From Chloroflexota bacterium (GTDB lineage Bacteria > Chloroflexota > Limnocylindria > Limnocylindrales > CSP1-4), in contig JACQEH010000096.1 of the NCBI GenBank assembly GCA_016200675.1, positions 1 to 20,551 of the forward strand: a DNA stretch of 20,551 nucleotides, read 5' to 3'. Below are positions 15,134 to 20,551 of this stretch, piece by piece. Made by a program: the position numbers and the translations under genes. Position 1 is the first letter of the stretch; the number at the start of each line of letters is the position of its first letter. The notes beneath the pieces were generated by a model that was not told where the DNA came from, did no database searches, and worked only from the letters and a program-made list of their open reading frames with translations.

Positions 15134-16096
15134 CTAGAGGAGGCCGGGCGAGATCGGCACGTAGCGGCCGAAGTCGGCGAACGGCGCCGACCAGCCGAGG
15201 AGCACGGGAAAGCCCTCGATCCGGAGGCCGGCCCGGATGAGCGCGACCATCAGCGGCCCGGCCTCGCCCGGAACCCAGATCGCCGAAGCGCCACGAGGCG
15301 GAACCGAGACGAGGAGATCTGCGCCGATGGGGGCCAGGAGCGCCGCGTCGCGGGCGGCGAGGGGCCCGATCCTGCCCACCTCGGACGTATAGCCGTAGCC
15401 CAGGAGGCGCCCGTTCGCGTCCCGATAGCCGAACCCGAGCCGACCCTGGCCTCGCACGAACGCGTGGTCCTCGGCGTGGGCGAAGCCGAGGACGTCGCGA
15501 TCGAGGGCCGCAAGCTCGAGATCCAGCTCGAGGTCCGAGGGCCGCCCCGACCCGCCCGGAGCATCGAACGGCCTCGCCTGGATCCCTGCCGGGAGCGGCG
15601 GCAGCTCGGCCGCCCGGGACGGCCGCCCGACGAGGTTGAAGATCGGCAGGCGGGCCGGCATCCCGATCGAGGCGTACAGGCCGTTGGAGATGGGCTGGGC
15701 GGGGTCCGTCGCGACGGCCAGGGTGACGCCCGCCCGGTCCATGGGCAGGATCCGCTCGAGCAGCGCTCGACCGAGGCCGCCGAGCTGGCGGCCGGGGCGC
15801 ACGAAGAGCATCGACAGGAACCACACGGCCTCGCGCTGGACCGCCGCCCCGAACGCGACGATCTCCCCGCCATCGTCGGCGCCGCCGGCCGCCGCCTCGA
15901 CGGCGACCCAGAAGCGCTCCGGATCGGTGGCCAGGGCGTGGGCGTGCAGGAGCCGGAGGGAGGGGTTGTCGGGCGGGATCTCCATCTGCCCGAGCGGGAC
16001 GAGGTAGTCGTTGAGTCCGTCCCGCCAGATCTCCTCGCAGGCCGGGAGATCGCCGGACCGGGCCGGTCGCAGGGTGATCCCGGCCGGAAGGGTCAC
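15134..16096 (-). CDS. GNAT-family N-acetyltransferase, probable tandem-domain
   Basis: The 320-residue protein has a clear N-terminal GNAT domain: ITLRPARSGDLPACEEIW at the start, the acetyl-CoA loop VRPGRQLGGLGRALLERIL (about 99-117) and NGLYASIGM at the end of the domain. The second half repeats the fold more weakly (LGYGYTSEVGRIGPLAARD, with a late AGLRIEG). Such double-GNAT proteins usually keep one active site. The acceptor substrate is unknown. It starts at GTG 16096, overlapping the prfB stop as GTGA, so it is coupled to RF2. A link to ribosomal or release-factor modification is possible only as speculation. Confidence 0.85.
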   Translation of the reverse strand: MTLPAGITLRPARSGDLPACEEIWRDGLNDYLVPLGQMEIPPDNPSLRLLHAHALATDPERFWVAVEAAAGGADDGGEIVAFGAAVQREAVWFLSMLFVRPGRQLGGLGRALLERILPMDRAGVTLAVATDPAQPISNGLYASIGMPARLPIFNLVGRPSRAAELPPLPAGIQARPFDAPGGSGRPSDLELDLELAALDRDVLGFAHAEDHAFVRGQGRLGFGYRDANGRLLGYGYTSEVGRIGPLAARDAALLAPIGADLLVSVPPRGASAIWVPGEAGPLMVALIRAGLRIEGFPVLLGWSAPFADFGRYVPISPGLL

Positions 16097-17224
16097 GACG
16101 CGTCGTCCGGATCCGCGACGGAGGAGGGCGGCCGGCCGGTGGCGAGGCGCTCGAGCTCGGCCTGCATGAAGGCGTCGAGGTCGCCATCGAGGACCGCCCC
16201 CGTGTTGGACGTCTCGTAGGCGCTTCGGAGGTCTTTGACCATCTGGTACGGGTGAAGGACGTAGCTGCGGATCTGGTTGCCCCAGCCGGCCGTGACGTGC
16301 TCACCGCGGAGCTTCCGGAGCTCGGTCTCACGCTTCTCGAGCTCCAGCTCAAGGAGGCGGGACTTCAGGACGCGGATCGCGAGCTCGCGGTTCTGGGTGG
16401 CCGAGCGCTCGTTCTGGCAGGTGACCACGATCCCCGTCGGGAGGTGGGTCAGGCGGATGGCCGACTCGGTCTTCTGGACGTGCTGCCCGCCGGCCCCCGA
16501 CGAGCGGAAGGTGTCGACCCGGATCTCGTCCCAGTTGAGCTCGATCTCGACGTCGTCGTCCGCTTCGGGCATGACCTCGACGAGGGCGAACGTCGTCTGG
16601 CGCCGCTTCTGGGAGTCGTAGGGGCTGATCCGGACAAGGCGATGGACGCCGCGCTCGGCGCGCAGCCAGCCGAAGGCGAAGCGGCCCGTGACCGTCAGCG
16701 TCGCGCTCTTGATGCCGGCCTGCTCACCCTCGGTGGAGTCGATGACGTCGGTCTTGAAGCGGTGGCGCTCGGCCCAGCGGAGGTACATCCGGAGGAGCAT
16801 CTCGGCCCAGTCGGTGGCCTCGGTGCCACCGGCACCCGCCGAGATGGTGACGACGGCGTTCTTGGCGTCGTAGTCGCCGGAGAAGAGGAGGAGCGTCCGT
16901 TCCCTGGCAAAGGTCCGCTCCAGCTCCGCGGCCTCCTTCTCGAGGTCGGCCTCGGTCGCGGGGTCCGGGGAGTCCTCGAGGAGGGCGACGAGCTCCAGGA
17001 GGTCGTCGGCCCGCTTCTCGAGGGTGCGCCACAGGCCTACCTCGTCGCGGAGGCCCTCGGCTTCGCGCAGGACCGCCTGGGCGGCTCGCTGGTCCTCCCA
17101 GAAGTCGGGTTCGGCGCCCCGGGCGTCGAGGGACGCGAGGCGCGCTTCCTTGGCCCCGAGGTCAAAGACGCCCCGAGGTCGACCGGATCCGCTCCGCCAG
17201 GTCCCTGATGGACGCGCCGTCCAT
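16093..17224 (-). CDS. prfB: Peptide chain release factor 2, expressed through programmed +1 frameshift
   Basis: The first segment, ATG 17224 to the in-frame TGA at 17164-17162, encodes MDGASIRDLAERIRSTSGRL. The slip site CTT-TGA-C is the classic prfB site: after CTT (17167-17165) the ribosome skips T17164 and continues GAC CTC (DLGAKEARLASLDARGAEPDFWEDQ) to the stop at 16093, for a 376-residue product. GGGG just upstream may act as the stimulating internal SD. Domain signatures are ISAGAGGTEATDWAEMLLRMY, and GGQ at residues 245-247 (SSGAGGQHVQKTESAIRLTH). The stop-codon tripeptide usually SPF reads SPY (200-202), and the following RRHTSF reads RRQTTF. The ATG overlaps the stop of the upstream Cys-rich gene as TGATG. 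Expression is likely self-regulated by RF2 supply. Confidence 0.96.
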
Positions 17225-17448
17225 CAGTTCCGGACCTGGAGATCCTGGAGCAGGATCGGGCGGAGCTCGATGAGTCGGAGGGCCGACTTGCTCCGGGCGA
17301 CGACGGGGTTCACGCAGGGACAGTAACCGTTGTGGGGGCAGACGCCGCAATTGCCATCGCAATCGAGGGCGGCAGCGTAGCTGCAGGTCCGGCAATCGCG
17401 TTCGCAGGCGATCAGGTCCACGAAGCTCGCTTCCTCGGCCTGCTTCAC
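17224..17448 (-). CDS. Small eight-cysteine protein coupled to prfB
   Basis: Starting at GTG 17448, which has GAGGGA just upstream, the product is 74 residues; an in-frame GTG at 17463 would add five. Cysteines fall at 15, 19, 22, 30, 34, 37, 43 and 45: C-x3-C-x2-C, then seven residues, again C-x3-C-x2-C, then C-x-C (ACERDCRTCS, DCDGNCGVCPHNGYCPCVNP). This spacing suggests one or two metal or Fe-S sites. There is no signal peptide or membrane helix, so it should be cytoplasmic. The C-terminal 25 residues are cysteine-free and mildly hydrophobic (SALRLIELRPILLQDLQVRN). Its TGA overlaps the prfB ATG. A strong promoter lies about 90 bases upstream. I do not recognise the family. Confidence 0.8.
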   Translation of the reverse strand: MKQAEEASFVDLIACERDCRTCSYAAALDCDGNCGVCPHNGYCPCVNPVVARSKSALRLIELRPILLQDLQVRN

Positions 17449-17538
17449 AAGTCCCTCTCTCACAACACCTGGGCACGGGCGGGTGGGGCGCGGGGCGCTG
17501 CCGGGAGGACGCGATCCCGGTTGACGGAGGTTTCTCGG

Positions 17539-17567
17539 AGTATAGGAGCGGCAATCCGCGCCGCCAA
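17539..17567 (-). promoter_or_regulatory. Sigma70-type promoter of the Cys-rich/prfB/GNAT operon
   Basis: On the minus strand TTGGCG (17567-17562) and TATACT (17544-17539) are 17 bases apart, the best promoter match in the window. Transcription would start near 17532, leaving about 85 bases of leader before GTG 17448. Confidence 0.65.
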
Positions 17568-17592
17568 GAGGTCAGCGGGTCGATTTCCGCAT

Positions 17593-17615
17593 GATTCGCG
17601 GCCAATTCGCGAATC
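17593..17615. other. 8-bp inverted repeat between ydcF-like gene and the prfB operon promoter
   Basis: GATTCGCG and CGCGAATC flank a seven-base spacer, about 25 bases upstream of the -35 box and about 27 bases after the ydcF stop. It could be an operator or a weak terminator; no T-run follows. Confidence 0.45.
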
Positions 17616-17628
17616 GAGCGGTGATTCC

Positions 17629-17652
17629 GGGCGTCAGGGCGTCAGGGCGTCG
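17629..17652. repeat. GCGTCAGGG short tandem repeat at the end of the ydcF-like gene
   Basis: Nine-base units GCGTCAGGG are repeated two and a half times, spanning the ydcF stop codon at 17642. Confidence 0.5.
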
Positions 17653-18265
17653 CGGCGACCGGCTGTTCGACGACGGTGCGGCCGGCGCCGGCGAAGTAGA
17701 TGGCCAGCGCTCCGAGCTCGTGAATGACGGCGCTGGCCCGGCTTCCGGGGTCCGCGTCCGATGGGCTTGTCGCGGTCGGCGATCCCCAGGCCAGGATGCC
17801 CTGGTCGATCGCGATCCGCAGGACCCGCAGCATGTGCGACCGGTCGCTGACGAAGACGGCCGAGGTAAGGCGGCGGGCACGAAGAATCCCGGCCACGGCC
17901 TCGATCGACTCCAGGGTCGTCCGGCCCTGGTCCTCGGCCAGGATCGCGCCGGCCGGAACCCCGTGCTCGACGGCCCACGTCCGAGCGGCCGCGGCCTCGG
18001 TCGTGCGATCGCCGCTGGCCTTGCCACCGGTCACGATGAGGATCGGGGCGACGCCCGCCCGGAAGAGCTCGACCGCGTGGGCGACGCGGGCCTCGAGGAC
18101 CGGCGATGGCCGGCCGTCGTACTGGGCGGCGCCCAGGACCACGATCGCGTCGGCCGGCCGCTGCTCGTCGATGCCACCCTGGGCCATGATCCGATAGGTG
18201 GCCCAGCCGCTCACGGCGATGCTCGCGAGGAGCGCGCCCAGGACGAGCCGCCCGAGGTACGACAT
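17642..18265 (-). CDS. YdcF/ElyC/SanA-type (DUF218) envelope protein
   Basis: The 207-residue protein has an N-terminal membrane helix or signal anchor (LVLGALLASIAVSGWATYRI, about 7-27) and then a DUF218 domain: ADAIVVLGAAQYDGRPSPVLEARV, APILIVTGGKASGDRTTEAAAARTW, GVPAGAILAEDQGRTTLESI and SDRSHMLR. Members of this family act on or near envelope polysaccharide lipids, as ElyC and SanA do in Escherichia coli; the exact reaction here is not evident. It lies 49 bases downstream of secA and may share its transcript. Confidence 0.9.
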   Translation of the reverse strand: MSYLGRLVLGALLASIAVSGWATYRIMAQGGIDEQRPADAIVVLGAAQYDGRPSPVLEARVAHAVELFRAGVAPILIVTGGKASGDRTTEAAAARTWAVEHGVPAGAILAEDQGRTTLESIEAVAGILRARRLTSAVFVSDRSHMLRVLRIAIDQGILAWGSPTATSPSDADPGSRASAVIHELGALAIYFAGAGRTVVEQPVAATP

Positions 18266-18314
18266 CGACGGCCGCCGGCCGCCGTTCAGGCGCCCGGAGG
18301 CGTCAGCGGTCGGG

Positions 18315-20551
<2,237 letters not shown>

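Noticed and set aside
17162..17224. Short separate ORF or frameshift error at the start of prfB.
   Set aside because: The CTT-TGA-C site is the known regulatory frameshift of prfB, so the two pieces are one gene.

Overview
The window is about 20.5 kb of very GC-rich bacterial chromosome. It most resembles a Chloroflexota genome, perhaps a Limnocylindria-like lineage. That placement is an inference from the high GC, the VanW and PEP-utilising protein types, the absence of outer-membrane functions and the core order secA - prfB - ftsE - ftsX - ctpA - smpB. No rRNA marker is present to confirm it.

Layout. At the left edge is the end of jag/khpB (1-387, +), then a VanW/peptidoglycan-binding membrane protein whose frame is broken and whose VanW domain lacks its first half (541-2461, +). 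A PDZ-less HtrA-type protease (2791-3759, -) converges on it. Divergent from the protease are a TetR regulator and an overlapping three-domain PEP-utilising phosphotransferase-like protein (3891-6732, +), with an apparent one-base frameshift in a C6 run. tmRNA (ssrA) lies at 6822-7194 (-); its tag reads ANKQSTLALAA and it has a clear promoter. Next come a fused urease gamma/beta gene and an atypical urease alpha gene (7436-9744, +), with no ureDEFGH genes beside them.

From 9750 to the right edge every gene is on the minus strand. In order of transcription (right to left) they are secA (partial), a ydcF-like gene, a small Cys-rich protein coupled to prfB, prfB with its programmed +1 frameshift, a two-domain GNAT protein, ftsE, ftsX, an S41 (CtpA) protease, a possible 15-codon leader ORF, smpB and a Ser/Cys-type proline-racemase-family enzyme.

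How it fits together. The right half is a housekeeping block for secretion (SecA), termination and ribosome rescue (RF2, SmpB, tmRNA), division signalling (FtsEX) and envelope proteolysis. SmpB and its RNA partner are on the same strand but separated by about 3.6 kb holding the racemase-family gene and the divergent urease pair, which looks like an accessory insertion. Four promoters share one grammar (TTG-N3, 17-18 bp, TA-N3-T): those of ssrA, the leader ORF/smpB, ftsE and the Cys-rich/prfB operon.

Best candidates for something undescribed are the divergent urease pair without local nickel-insertion genes, the eight-cysteine protein translationally coupled to prfB, and the micro-ORF with a 13-nt anti-SD match ahead of smpB.
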